Positions 9,773-19,123 of a stretch of DNA of 64,000 nucleotides are shown in pieces. The notes below the pieces were generated by a model. It was not told the DNA's origin. It was given only the letters and a program-made list of their open reading frames with translations, and searched no databases. This DNA comes from Candidatus Hydrogenedentota bacterium (GTDB taxonomy: Bacteria; Hydrogenedentota; Hydrogenedentia; Hydrogenedentales; SLHB01), in contig DAOLNV010000009.1 in the NCBI GenBank assembly GCA_035416745.1, positions 50,824-114,823 of the forward strand. The letters are read 5' to 3'. The first letter of the stretch is position 1. The number at the start of each line of letters is the position of its first letter. The position numbers and the translations under genes were made by a program.

Positions 9773-10816
9773 GTGAACAGCCTGATCGAAGTGAAAAACC
9801 TCGAAATCCGGTTCGACCTCAAGGAAGGCACTGTTCGCGCCGTCAATGGAGTCACGCTGGACGTGGGCCACAATCGCAGCCTCGGCCTCGTGGGCGAAAG
9901 CGGCTGCGGCAAAAGCATCACGGCAAAAGCAATGATGCGGATCCTGCCCAACCGCGCAAAAATCGTGCGCGGCTCCATCCGCCTGGCCCCCCGCAAAGAC
10001 ACCGCCAGACCCATTGACCTGACGGCGTACAAACCTACGGCGAGAGCCCTGCGAGCCATACGCGGCGGCGACATCTCGATGATCTTCCAGGAGCCCATGA
10101 CCTCCCTGTCCCCCGTTCACACCATCGGGAACCAGATCATCGAAACCATAAAGCTGCACCAGCACGTCGGTAGGAAGGAGGCGCGCAACCGCGCGCTCGA
10201 GATGCTGCACCTCGTCGGCGTGCCATTGCCGGAACGGCGCGTGGACGCCTACCCCCACGAGCTGTCGGGGGGACTGCGCCAGCGCAGCATGATCGCCATG
10301 GCGCTCGCGTGCAACCCCAGGCTCCTCATTGCCGACGAGCCCACCACCGCCCTGGATGTCACCATCCAGGCGCAGATCCTGACCCTCATTGCGCGCTTGC
10401 GCGAGGAATTGGGCATGTCCGTCGTCATGATCACCCACGATCTCGGCGTCGTGGCGGAAACGACCGACGAGGTGGCGGTGATGTATCTCGGGCTCGTGGT
10501 CGAGCGCGCTCCCGTGCGCGAGATCTTCTTCAATCCCAAGCACCCCTATACAGTCGCGCTTCTCGAATCCATCCCGCGCATGGGGAAGGGCAACAAGCAA
10601 CGTTTGTCTTCTATCACCGGCTCCGTGCCTGACCCGTTCAGCACGCCGCCCGGATGTCCGTTCCATCCTCGTTGCGGCCACGCAATGAACGGCACGTGCA
10701 ACGTCGGCGCCCCTCCCTCGGTGCGCTACACCGGCCAGCATCACGCAGTAGCCTGCCACCTGTTTGATCAGAGCAGGCCCGTTTCCGAAGAACCGGCGAC
10801 ACAGGAGAGACCATGA
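9773..10816 (+). CDS. Oligopeptide/dipeptide ABC transporter ATPase, DppD/OppD type
   Basis: 347 residues. Walker A is GESGCGKSITAKAMM, the Q-loop is MIFQEPMTSLSPVH, the signature is LSGGLRQRSMIAMAL, Walker B is LLIADEPTTALDVT, and the H-loop is VVMITHDLGVVAE. The C-terminal oligo-HPY region carries the cysteine cluster (GCPFHPRC, then two more cysteines) that in some DppD/OppD proteins binds an iron-sulfur cluster. The GTG start at 9773 is preceded by GAGGAG. It powers the importer together with the product at 10813. Confidence 0.95.
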   Translation: MNSLIEVKNLEIRFDLKEGTVRAVNGVTLDVGHNRSLGLVGESGCGKSITAKAMMRILPNRAKIVRGSIRLAPRKDTARPIDLTAYKPTARALRAIRGGDISMIFQEPMTSLSPVHTIGNQIIETIKLHQHVGRKEARNRALEMLHLVGVPLPERRVDAYPHELSGGLRQRSMIAMALACNPRLLIADEPTTALDVTIQAQILTLIARLREELGMSVVMITHDLGVVAETTDEVAVMYLGLVVERAPVREIFFNPKHPYTVALLESIPRMGKGNKQRLSSITGSVPDPFSTPPGCPFHPRCGHAMNGTCNVGAPPSVRYTGQHHAVACHLFDQSRPVSEEPATQERP

Positions 10817-11844
10817 CGCAGCCACTGCTCGAAATCGAGGGCCTGACAAAGTTCTTCCCGATTACGGCCGGCCTTCTTCGAAAGCAAGTCGGCGAAATTC
10901 GCGCCGTCGACGATGTCTCGTTTCACATCAACCAGGGCGAGACGCTGGGACTCGTGGGCGAGAGCGGCTGCGGAAAAACAACCACCGGCCGCATGATTCT
11001 GCGCCTGATCGAACGCACCTCGGGAACCATGCACTTTCAACTCGACGGCCAGAAGGCAGATCTGGGAAGCCTACAGGGCGAGAAGCTGCGGCAATTCCGC
11101 CGCAACATGCAGATGATCTTCCAGGACCCCTTCTCTTCCCTCAATCCGCGCATGACCGTGCTCGACATAATCGGGGAACCGTTGAAAGCGCTCGGATACG
11201 GCAGCAAGAGCGAGATCGAGGAGCGTGTGCGCTGGATCACCAAGGCCACGGGATTACAGGTCGAGTTTCTGCGGCGGTATCCGCATGCGTTCAGCGGCGG
11301 CCAGCGCCAGCGCATCGGTATTGCCCGCGCCCTCGTGTTGAACCCGAAACTGATCGTCTGCGACGAGCCGGTGTCCGCCCTCGACGTTTCCGTGCAGGCC
11401 CAAATCATCAACCTGCTGAAGGACCTGCAGGAAGAGTTCGGGCTGACCTATCTCTTCATCGCACACGACCTGTCGGTCGTTGAAAACATCAGTTCGCGGG
11501 TAGCGGTAATGTACTGCGGGCGCATCGTCGAGCTGGCTGAGACCAACGAGCTGTTTCACCGGCCCCGGCACCCGTATACCGAGGCCCTCATGAGCGCCGT
11601 GCCGAAACCCGACCCCGACCGCGCCGGAAAGCGCGTCCTGCTGCAGGGGGAAGTGGCCGACCCGTCGAATCTTCCCCCAGGATGTGCATTTCATCCCCGA
11701 TGCAGCTATGCTCAGGATATCTGCAAGCAAGAACGCCCGGAGTTGCACGACATTGGCGCGGGTCACTGCGCCGCGTGTCATTTCGCCCGAGAGCTGGATC
11801 TCAAGGGCGTGGAAGATGCCTTATCGGCGCCGCCAACCGCTTGA
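10813..11844 (+). CDS. Oligopeptide/dipeptide ABC transporter ATPase, DppF/OppF type
   Basis: 343 residues. Walker A is GESGCGKTTTGRMIL, the Q-loop is MIFQDPFSSLNPRM (the DppF hallmark), the signature is FSGGQRQRIGIARAL, and Walker B is LIVCDEPVSALDVS. A C-terminal cysteine cluster starts at GCAFHPRCSYAQDIC. The start overlaps the DppD stop (ATGA). It completes a five-gene importer without missing parts. Confidence 0.95.
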   Translation: MTQPLLEIEGLTKFFPITAGLLRKQVGEIRAVDDVSFHINQGETLGLVGESGCGKTTTGRMILRLIERTSGTMHFQLDGQKADLGSLQGEKLRQFRRNMQMIFQDPFSSLNPRMTVLDIIGEPLKALGYGSKSEIEERVRWITKATGLQVEFLRRYPHAFSGGQRQRIGIARALVLNPKLIVCDEPVSALDVSVQAQIINLLKDLQEEFGLTYLFIAHDLSVVENISSRVAVMYCGRIVELAETNELFHRPRHPYTEALMSAVPKPDPDRAGKRVLLQGEVADPSNLPPGCAFHPRCSYAQDICKQERPELHDIGAGHCAACHFARELDLKGVEDALSAPPTA

Positions 11845-11873
11845 GCCGAGCAGCCTGATCGGAGGAACGACCT

Positions 11874-13115
11874 ATGGAGCGCATGACCGCACGCAGCACT
11901 GAACAATCCTGGGCCAAGTACAAGCATTACCGCAATTTCCTCGCGACCGGCACGGGAACCCTCTCCAAACGGCCTCGGTTCGAGCCCGAAGAACCCTGCT
12001 ACATGGACTACGGCAAGGGCTGCCGCCTTTGGGATATCGACGGCAACGAGTACATCGATTTCCGCAACGGTCTGGGGCCCATCTCGCTCGGGTACTGCTA
12101 CCCGGCCGTAAACGATGCTGTCGCGGACCAGCTCAAGAAGGGCACTGTGTTCTCGCACCCCTGCACGCTCGAGGGGGAAGTCGCGGAACGTATCGTGGAA
12201 ATGGTTCCATGCGCTGAGAAAGTGCGCTATCTCAAGACGGGCGGCGAGGCCTGCGCTGCCGCGTTCAAGATTGCGCGCGCCGCAACCGGCCGCGACATCA
12301 TCGCCCAATGCGGCTACAGCGGCTGGCTCAACAGCCTGGCGTCCGGCGCAAACGTCTTGCCCCGAGTCAGGGAAGACGCCCCCAAAGGCGTGCCCGTCGA
12401 GATCTCCAGGCTGCACCGGGCCATGCCATGGAATGACATGGCGCCCTACGAGGAACTGTTCGCGGAAGAGGGCGGCAATGTCGCCGCGGTCGCGGTGGCC
12501 ATGGACTACGCCACCGCCGACAAAGGCCAGAAATTCCTCACGAAGCTCAGGGAGCTCACGCAGAAACACGGCGCCCTTTTGTTTCTCGACGAAATCGTGT
12601 CCGGGTTCCGCGTCGCACTTGGGGGATATCAGGATTACTGCAACGTCGATTGCGACCTCGCGGTATTCGCGAAGGGTATCTCGAATGGCCTGCCGCTATC
12701 GGTCATTGCCGGGAAGGCCGCCGTCATGGACGAACTCGAACGGGCTGTCGTGAGTTCGACCTACTCGGGCGAAGCGCTGTCGCTCGCCGCGGCCAAGGCC
12801 ACCTTGAACATCTATCGCGAGCATGACGTTATCGGCCATTTCTACGCCATGGGCAAGCGTTTCCAAGCCGGCGTAAACGCGTTGTTCGAGCAGTACGAGT
12901 ATCCCCTCGAAGCGCGCGGCCTCGCTCCATGTCTGGCCCTGGTTGATTGCGAACGGGGCAGAACCGTCAAAGACGCCACGAACGAGCTGTTCCGTGAGTC
13001 CTATGCCCACGGCCTCTCCCTGTATTCGGTGTGCTACATCAACTTCTCGCACCAGCAACACGATATTGACGAGGCGCTGTCACGCCTGGAAGACACGCTC
13101 AAGGCGCTGGCGTAG
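11874..13115 (+). CDS. Class III (PLP-dependent) aminotransferase, glutamate-1-semialdehyde aminomutase-like
   Basis: 413 residues. The N-terminal substrate-loop motif (LWDIDGNEYIDFRNGLGPI) is the class III signature. FLDEIVSGFR (D239-E240) contacts the cofactor, and AVFAKGISNG carries the predicted PLP lysine K267. The sequence is nearer to the GSA-aminomutase subgroup than to ornithine or GABA transaminases, but the substrate cannot be assigned. GGAGGA lies about seven bases before the ATG at 11874. It sits 29 bases after the importer ATPase and probably shares its transcript, so it may act on the imported compound. hemL itself is a less likely reading because no haem genes are nearby. Confidence 0.88.
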   Translation: MERMTARSTEQSWAKYKHYRNFLATGTGTLSKRPRFEPEEPCYMDYGKGCRLWDIDGNEYIDFRNGLGPISLGYCYPAVNDAVADQLKKGTVFSHPCTLEGEVAERIVEMVPCAEKVRYLKTGGEACAAAFKIARAATGRDIIAQCGYSGWLNSLASGANVLPRVREDAPKGVPVEISRLHRAMPWNDMAPYEELFAEEGGNVAAVAVAMDYATADKGQKFLTKLRELTQKHGALLFLDEIVSGFRVALGGYQDYCNVDCDLAVFAKGISNGLPLSVIAGKAAVMDELERAVVSSTYSGEALSLAAAKATLNIYREHDVIGHFYAMGKRFQAGVNALFEQYEYPLEARGLAPCLALVDCERGRTVKDATNELFRESYAHGLSLYSVCYINFSHQQHDIDEALSRLEDTLKALA

Positions 13116-13120
13116 CTGTC

Positions 13121-15001
13121 TTACGAATTACGAAGGCATGCAAGGCACAACCGAATCTCGGTATCGCTGAGATCGCCGCCCGCGTACTGGCGGATGGACT
13201 TGATGCGCGTGCCGATGACCTGTCCGGCTGCCTCGGCCACGCGCGAGAACGTTTCTTCATCGACCCAGGGATAGGGCGACATGCGGCCGGCAGCGCGTAA
13301 GAACTCCTCCAGTTCACGCGCGACCCAGCGCTCGCTGCGTCCGAGATGGCGGCATACGTCCTCGACGGAGGCGTCCTGCTCAAAAAGTCCGCGTGCCGCG
13401 GCCCGGGGCGGTTTTGCCTCGCGTGACATGGCGCCCTCGGACAAGAACACGCGTTTCTTCCCCCCCTGCATGGACCCTTGGCCGGCATCCTCGAGATGTT
13501 CGCGGATCACTGTGCAGAAGACCCGCCAGTAATCGCGGCTCTTCTGTTTGCCTACACCGTGTACTCGTGCGAACGCGGCCTTGGCGACGGGTTTCTTGCG
13601 AACCATGTCGTGGAGCGTTGCGTCGCCGAATATGCGGTAGGCGGGCAAACCGCGGCCGCGCGCCTCATCCCGGCGGGTGCGCCGCAGCTTCTCGAAGAGG
13701 ACCTCGTCCCAATCGCCCCCTTCGTCCAGTGACGGAACACTGGCTGGCTCGATCTGTTCCAGACGCGCGAAGACAGTATCGGCAGGTTCCTGCGACGTCC
13801 TTCCTCGATCCCTGTCGATACAGCTATCGCACGCGCCGCACCGTTTGCCCGGGTACTCCTCTCCGAAATAGTCCAGGATGGCCCGCCGCCGGCAGATCCC
13901 CTCGCCGCACGCTGCAAACATCGACTCGAGTTTCGCATCGCTGATGTCCCTCAGCTGCCGGTCCTGTTCGCCCTGTATGGCGCGCCACGTCTCGCGATCG
14001 GTGTCCTCGTAGAGGAGATAGCAGTCGGCAGGAAGGCCGTCCCGTCCGGCGCGGCCGCTCTCCTGCTGGTAATGCTCGAGCGACTGCGGCATGGCGGCGT
14101 GGGCTACGAACCGCACATCGGGTTTGTCTATACCCATGCCGAACGCGACCGTGGCAACCACGATGGCGGATTCATCGCGGAGGAAACGCTCCTGGTTCCG
14201 CTTCCGCGCATCGTCGGCCAATCCCGCGTGATACGGCAGCGCGTGATAGCCGGACCGTTTCAGAAACGAAGCCAATTGCTCGGCATCCGTCCGCCGGACG
14301 CAGTAAACGACGCCTGACTGTCCGCGATGCCTGCCCACGATGAGCTTGATTTGCTCGTGGAAGTTTGTGCGGCGGACAAACCAGTAGGTCAAGTTCGGCC
14401 GATCGAAGGAACCAACGAGCACGCGTGGAGCTTCGAGGCCCAAAGACCCGCCGATATCTTCCCGCACGCGCTCGGTGGCCGTGGCGGTATACGCATGGAT
14501 CCGCGTCTCGGGGAATTGGTCCTTCAGACAACGCAGCGCACGGTAACTCGGCCTGAAATCGTGCCCCCACATGCTGATGCAGTGCGCTTCATCCACTACA
14601 AAATAGGATACGCCCTGCTTTCGCAGAAACTCCAGGAACCGCGCCTGCGTGAGACGCTCCGGCGACGCGTAGAGCAATCGTATCCAGCCGGACTTGGCCT
14701 CCGCTGACACCTTGCGGCGCTCCTCGGGAGATTGCGCGCTGTTAAGATAGCCTGCCGGGATGCCCCGTTGTCGCAGCCTATCCACTTGGTCTTTCATGAG
14801 GGAGATCAACGGCGACACAACGACCGCAAGACCGCCCAGAACCAGAGAAGGCGCCTGATAGCAAAGAGATTTGCCCCCGCCCGTCGGCATCACCACGAGA
14901 GAATCCCGCCCACTCAAAATGGCATCCACGGCCTCCCGCTGAAGCGGGCGGAAAGCATCGAATCCCCAATATTCGCGGAGTATGCGTCTGATGCGGTCCA
15001 T
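13121..15001 (-). CDS. recQ: ATP-dependent DNA helicase RecQ
   Basis: 626 residues, a normal RecQ length. In order it has Walker A (PTGGGKSLCYQ, residues 39-45), the DEAH box with the RecQ aromatic-rich loop (DEAHCISMWGHDFRP, from residue 137), the second RecA lobe with AFGMGIDKPDVRFV and QESGRAGRDG, the zinc-binding cysteines (the last pair in CGACDSC), an HRDC-like domain (ARGRGLPAYRIFGD) and a C-terminal helix-turn-helix region. It unwinds DNA 3' to 5' in recombination and fork repair. It is convergent with the aminotransferase with only five bases between stops, and stands alone on its strand. Confidence 0.96.
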   Translation of the reverse strand: MDRIRRILREYWGFDAFRPLQREAVDAILSGRDSLVVMPTGGGKSLCYQAPSLVLGGLAVVVSPLISLMKDQVDRLRQRGIPAGYLNSAQSPEERRKVSAEAKSGWIRLLYASPERLTQARFLEFLRKQGVSYFVVDEAHCISMWGHDFRPSYRALRCLKDQFPETRIHAYTATATERVREDIGGSLGLEAPRVLVGSFDRPNLTYWFVRRTNFHEQIKLIVGRHRGQSGVVYCVRRTDAEQLASFLKRSGYHALPYHAGLADDARKRNQERFLRDESAIVVATVAFGMGIDKPDVRFVAHAAMPQSLEHYQQESGRAGRDGLPADCYLLYEDTDRETWRAIQGEQDRQLRDISDAKLESMFAACGEGICRRRAILDYFGEEYPGKRCGACDSCIDRDRGRTSQEPADTVFARLEQIEPASVPSLDEGGDWDEVLFEKLRRTRRDEARGRGLPAYRIFGDATLHDMVRKKPVAKAAFARVHGVGKQKSRDYWRVFCTVIREHLEDAGQGSMQGGKKRVFLSEGAMSREAKPPRAAARGLFEQDASVEDVCRHLGRSERWVARELEEFLRAAGRMSPYPWVDEETFSRVAEAAGQVIGTRIKSIRQYAGGDLSDTEIRLCLACLRNS

Positions 15002-15065
15002 ACAGGGCGAAAGAGTACCAGATCAGGGGGAGGCAGCCCAAACCGCGGCATCACCAAAAACGGCT

Positions 15066-16301
15066 TCACCGGAAACAGTACACGGCCCCCGTATCGGTGC
15101 TTACGTAAAGGGCCCCATTGGCGGCCGCGAGCCCGTGGGCAAGCCCCTCGACGGCAAGCGTCGCCATGCACCGCCCGTCCTGCGTGTCAAAGGCCGCCAC
15201 GGCGTTCCCCCCGCCCGCGAACAGCACGTTGCCCGCAAGAATCAGCGTATAGGGATGGTTTGTCTCCGTGCGCCAGAGGGTCTGGCCCGTAGCGCGCTCG
15301 AGGGCCAACAGTTCCGTGTCCTTCAACACAAATGACCGGGTCTCGGTAACAACCATCGCGTTTCCCAGGGAGACCGTCGCGATCTTGTCGCGGGTATCGG
15401 CGTTGCTGAGCGTGATCCAGCCTGTCTTGTTGCCGGGCCCGTGAGCGATCTGCATGTCAGGCGTCAACAAGGCGAACACCCCGCCGCCACCCTCCAGGTT
15501 ACCAAGGTGACCGCCCGTTTCGCGGTCGAAAACCATCGGCGCGCTGCGGCCCTGGGGCATGTAGAGCTTGGCGGGCGACGCGAGCATCGCCCCTTCCATC
15601 GTAACGTTGTTCATGGTCTTGCAGTACAGGCCCGAACCTTCGGGCACGCCGGTGGCCGCGTCCACGGCGCACAGGTACGCCGCTTCCCACGGCAACAGCG
15701 CCGCGCCGAAATAGGCCTTCCCACTATCAACAAGCACGCCCGTGCGCACAGGCCATAGCGGAATCATCTTGCCATCGTTGGGAATCAGACGTTGCTCCGG
15801 CGCCGGCGAGTACTTCCAGACCAGCGCCCCGTCAGACGCCTTGATGCAGTAGGCGTAACCATCGTCCGAACCGAAATACAGGTTGCCGCGTTCCCAGGAC
15901 GGTGCAATACGCACCGGGCCGCCGGTCACAAATACCCACCGCACATTGCCGGTCGCGGCATCAAGACTGACCACGCAGTCCTCGGCCGACGACCCGAAAT
16001 AGACCGCGCCCTCGGCCACGATTGCGTGAAAGACGGGATCGTAGTTGCGCATCGAGCGCAGCCCCACGATGCCCGCGTAGGAATCCCACTTCGCGGGTCC
16101 CGACCATGCGGGCTGAGGAGGATATGCCGGCGTATGCACCCACGCCTTGGACAGGCCGGCCGGGTTCAGCTCTTCCGCGGTTACGCCGCTGCGCTGATTG
16201 TCATGGCGGTAGGTCGGCCAATCCTCGGCGCCAGCCACTCCGAGCATACCAACCACGAGCATCGCCGTTGTCATACATCGTATCGTCATTGTCGTTTCCA
16301 T
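15066..16301 (-). CDS. Secreted PQQ-type beta-propeller protein
   Basis: 411 residues. A signal peptide (about residues 8-24, AGA/EDWP) is followed by DWPTYRHDNQRSG, a typical opening of PQQ-repeat propellers, and repeated blade motifs such as YFGSSAEDCVVSLDAATG, YFGSDDGYAYCIKASDG and YVSTDTGAVYCF at the C-terminus. It is a predicted extracytoplasmic propeller related to BamB. There is no evidence that it binds PQQ or has dehydrogenase activity. It follows the larger propeller protein at 16304-19123 by two bases, so they form an operon. An internal ATG at 16289 with GGAAA upstream is an alternative start. Confidence 0.85.
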   Translation of the reverse strand: METTMTIRCMTTAMLVVGMLGVAGAEDWPTYRHDNQRSGVTAEELNPAGLSKAWVHTPAYPPQPAWSGPAKWDSYAGIVGLRSMRNYDPVFHAIVAEGAVYFGSSAEDCVVSLDAATGNVRWVFVTGGPVRIAPSWERGNLYFGSDDGYAYCIKASDGALVWKYSPAPEQRLIPNDGKMIPLWPVRTGVLVDSGKAYFGAALLPWEAAYLCAVDAATGVPEGSGLYCKTMNNVTMEGAMLASPAKLYMPQGRSAPMVFDRETGGHLGNLEGGGGVFALLTPDMQIAHGPGNKTGWITLSNADTRDKIATVSLGNAMVVTETRSFVLKDTELLALERATGQTLWRTETNHPYTLILAGNVLFAGGGNAVAAFDTQDGRCMATLAVEGLAHGLAAANGALYVSTDTGAVYCFR

Positions 16302-16303
16302 GG

Positions 16304-19123
16304 TTATTCACCCGCCGCCGCAACACGCGGGTCGGGCTCCCTGCGAATGAAGGCCAGAGACGTTTCCAGCCAGCCGCCGCAACTGCAACCGCCGCCGCCC
16401 TCGGGAGACAGCACCATGCCGCCGCCCGCCACCGTGCTGAGCCAACATCCCGGGCGCAGCCGTTCCCATTGAGTGGCCCTGCCGGATTCCACGTCCCACA
16501 TCGCCGTACGCCGCCCGCTGCCGCGGTAAATCAGGGCGCCTTCCGTGGCCGCGTAAGTTGCGCAACCTTCGTGGCGGGCCATCTGGTCCGTAACGCGCGC
16601 TCCCGTGGCCAGGTCATAGCCGCACGGCTCGAGGAATACCGTGTTTGCAACCACTACGGGATGCTGCATGTGACCGCTGTGGTCCTGCCCTGTCCAGTCA
16701 TGTTCTGCGTGCCAAAGCTGTGTTCCATCGGCGGCATTGAAGCCGTAAAGATGGTACTTCTGGTTTGACAAGGCGATGACCAGCGTGCCGTTTGCATGGA
16801 TAAGATAGAACACAACCGTACCGTCCTCGGTGTCAATCGGCTGCTCCCACACCACCCCGCCCGTGAGTGCATCGAGGGCAACCAGATACTGGTCCTTCCA
16901 GAGTTCCGGCGCGCCGACGCGGCGCTCGTCGCCCGCCACAACATCTTTGTTGCGGCACTCGACGAAGAACATACGGCCGTTGGCGATGGTAATCGTCGTG
17001 TCGAGAATAGTCCCGACTCCGTAACTCCAGCGCATCTCGCCGGAGGCCTTGTCCAACGCGAAGACGGCGTCGCTGCACACTTTGTGCGTTACGTCGCCCA
17101 CCGCGGAATCGTACCAGCCCGACGTGGCGCCGCCCCAGTAATTGGTGTAGTGCGCGCCATCCTTGACGGAGCTGCCGTAGAGCACGTCGTCGACGTTGGC
17201 CACATACCCCCACGAGAACCCCCATCGCCCATGCGGAGCGATAACCGGATAGACCCTCGAAATGCGGCCCGCCGCCCCGTCAATCCGCCAGCAGGCATCC
17301 TCGACGGCGGCATAGACCGCCTCGCCGTCCACACACCAGTTGCTGCAGTCGCGCGGCATGTTGTAGCGCTTGAACGGCGGAACTTCCAACGACCACAGGA
17401 TGGCGCCGTTGTACCCGTCCTGGGCAATGATCCGCTGCAATCCCTGCGTGAAAAGGCGGCCGTTAGCGTAGAGCGGCGCGGGAGTTCGGGGGTTTCTGTC
17501 CACCATGGCGCGCGAGCCGGGCCGCCCTATCCACTGCACCTCGAGCTGGTCGGCGCCCGTCGCGCCCAACAACGTGTCGTGGCTCCGCGCCGAGTTGTCC
17601 GGCGTGCCGTACTGATGGGTCCAGGCTCCCGCGCCGTCCAACGGAGGCCGCTCGACACGGACCCATCCGCCAATATCCTCTTCCGTAATCTCGAAGATCT
17701 TGCCGCCATCGGGACGCAGCACACGCGCGAGCTCATCGGCCATGCCCTCGGGCGAGTCACCCATGAGCCCGCGGTCAAGAACGACAAGGTTTGCGAAGAA
17801 TTTCGTAAACGGCAGCTTCGCGTACGATTCCACCGCGTGCAGCGTGAGGCGCGGACCATACAGACCCGCTTCCTGAAGCGTTGTCCGGGCCGCCTCGACC
17901 TTTTCATCCCCCAGTTCCACCCCAAGAACATTTAGCTGCGTCCGCCCGGCGAGTTCACACGCTACGCCGCCATCGCCCGCGCCCAGGATGACCGCATATC
18001 CCGAGGTAATGCCGGTCTGGTCAACGATGCGCTGCGCAACCTTGGCGTTCCGGGCCGCGGCCTCCCCGTTGCCGCGCGGACCACGGGCATCCGGCAGGGA
18101 TGGCACGCTGTAATTGAACATCGTGTCGCATTCGTACCATTCGGTCGCCGGCCCCTCTGCCGAGCCATCAACCGCGATACGGTACCGGTAGACGGTGTTT
18201 CGCTTGACACCCGCCACCTCAAGCGTGTGCTCGGTCCCGGGGACCTCGTCAACGATACGCTCGACCGCGTCCCCATTGCGCCACTCAAGCGCGGACGGCG
18301 CCGGTTTCGAGGTTCGCCATCCGATCCGAGCCTTCAAAGCACCTTCAAACTGCAAATAGGGACCAAGGGCGAGTCGAGTCACCCCAGGAACCAAATCGGA
18401 GTGTTCCGCGAAGTTAGCCGCAATCTCCGGTTCGGCCAGGGCCCGCTCATAGACACGCACCGCAAGCACACTGCCCTTGGTGCGAAAAAACTCGTTGTCG
18501 TCGTGATAAGCCCCGATTTCGAAAAAGGCCTTCTCGGGATACAGGACCGGTCCCGATTGTTCCCGCGACGACGCAGACAGCGAGCCGTCGACGTACAGCC
18601 GCATCTCTTTGCCATCGTACACGCCCGCGACGTGATGCCATTCGCCGCCTATAAACGGTTTCGCGGCCATCAAATACGTAAGTTTGCCGTTGCCGTCGTC
18701 CGCCCCTTTGGTCGATAGAGCCAGACAGAACCGGTCGTCGCGGAACCCGAGCATCCAGCCGGATTCCTCGGGCCCGTTGTCGCGAATAACGCCAATGAAC
18801 GCCCCCCACTCCTCGGGGACATTCACTTTGACCCAGGATTCTACCGTAAACTGAGTCCGCGGCAGTCGGGCTGATTCGAGGTTTTCCGTAATCAGAAGCT
18901 GGTTCGTCTCTCCGTCCAGCCGCAGGGCCGCGGGCATATCGTCGAACTGAATGGGGCCGGCAATGGTGATGTCCATGCCGCCGGCCAGTGCTTTGGCGCG
19001 CTCGAAGTCGAGGTGCTCGGGCGTAAACTCCCAATGATGGATCAAGCCGGTCGTGACTGGCGCCGCCCACGCGGAAACACCCGCCACAACACTGGCCGCG
19101 ATGACGGCAAAGATGTGCTTCAT
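16304..19123 (-). CDS. Secreted fusion: LamG, FN3-like, methyltransferase-like and PQQ propeller domains
   Basis: 939 residues. A signal peptide (1-20) precedes a LamG/concanavalin-like domain at about 25-245, a fibronectin- or phosphatase-N-like beta domain at 250-335, a Rossmann-fold methyltransferase-like domain at 350-485 (glycine motif VILGAGDGGVA, acidic post-motif GVELGDEKVE, then VLRPDGGKIFEI), and a PQQ propeller at 500-935. The tail GGCSCGGWLETSLAFI is cysteine-rich. I chose the ATG at 19123 because GGAGAG precedes it and it begins a clean signal peptide. A SAM-type domain in a secreted protein is odd and may be a scaffold. It forms an operon with the propeller at 15066. Confidence 0.85.
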   Translation of the reverse strand: MKHIFAVIAASVVAGVSAWAAPVTTGLIHHWEFTPEHLDFERAKALAGGMDITIAGPIQFDDMPAALRLDGETNQLLITENLESARLPRTQFTVESWVKVNVPEEWGAFIGVIRDNGPEESGWMLGFRDDRFCLALSTKGADDGNGKLTYLMAAKPFIGGEWHHVAGVYDGKEMRLYVDGSLSASSREQSGPVLYPEKAFFEIGAYHDDNEFFRTKGSVLAVRVYERALAEPEIAANFAEHSDLVPGVTRLALGPYLQFEGALKARIGWRTSKPAPSALEWRNGDAVERIVDEVPGTEHTLEVAGVKRNTVYRYRIAVDGSAEGPATEWYECDTMFNYSVPSLPDARGPRGNGEAAARNAKVAQRIVDQTGITSGYAVILGAGDGGVACELAGRTQLNVLGVELGDEKVEAARTTLQEAGLYGPRLTLHAVESYAKLPFTKFFANLVVLDRGLMGDSPEGMADELARVLRPDGGKIFEITEEDIGGWVRVERPPLDGAGAWTHQYGTPDNSARSHDTLLGATGADQLEVQWIGRPGSRAMVDRNPRTPAPLYANGRLFTQGLQRIIAQDGYNGAILWSLEVPPFKRYNMPRDCSNWCVDGEAVYAAVEDACWRIDGAAGRISRVYPVIAPHGRWGFSWGYVANVDDVLYGSSVKDGAHYTNYWGGATSGWYDSAVGDVTHKVCSDAVFALDKASGEMRWSYGVGTILDTTITIANGRMFFVECRNKDVVAGDERRVGAPELWKDQYLVALDALTGGVVWEQPIDTEDGTVVFYLIHANGTLVIALSNQKYHLYGFNAADGTQLWHAEHDWTGQDHSGHMQHPVVVANTVFLEPCGYDLATGARVTDQMARHEGCATYAATEGALIYRGSGRRTAMWDVESGRATQWERLRPGCWLSTVAGGGMVLSPEGGGGCSCGGWLETSLAFIRREPDPRVAAAGE

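Noticed and set aside
16796..17935. Long plus-strand open frame opposite the PQQ fusion gene
   Set aside because: It is antisense to a gene with clear domains, and its protein has the low-complexity arginine/histidine-rich look of a mirror frame.
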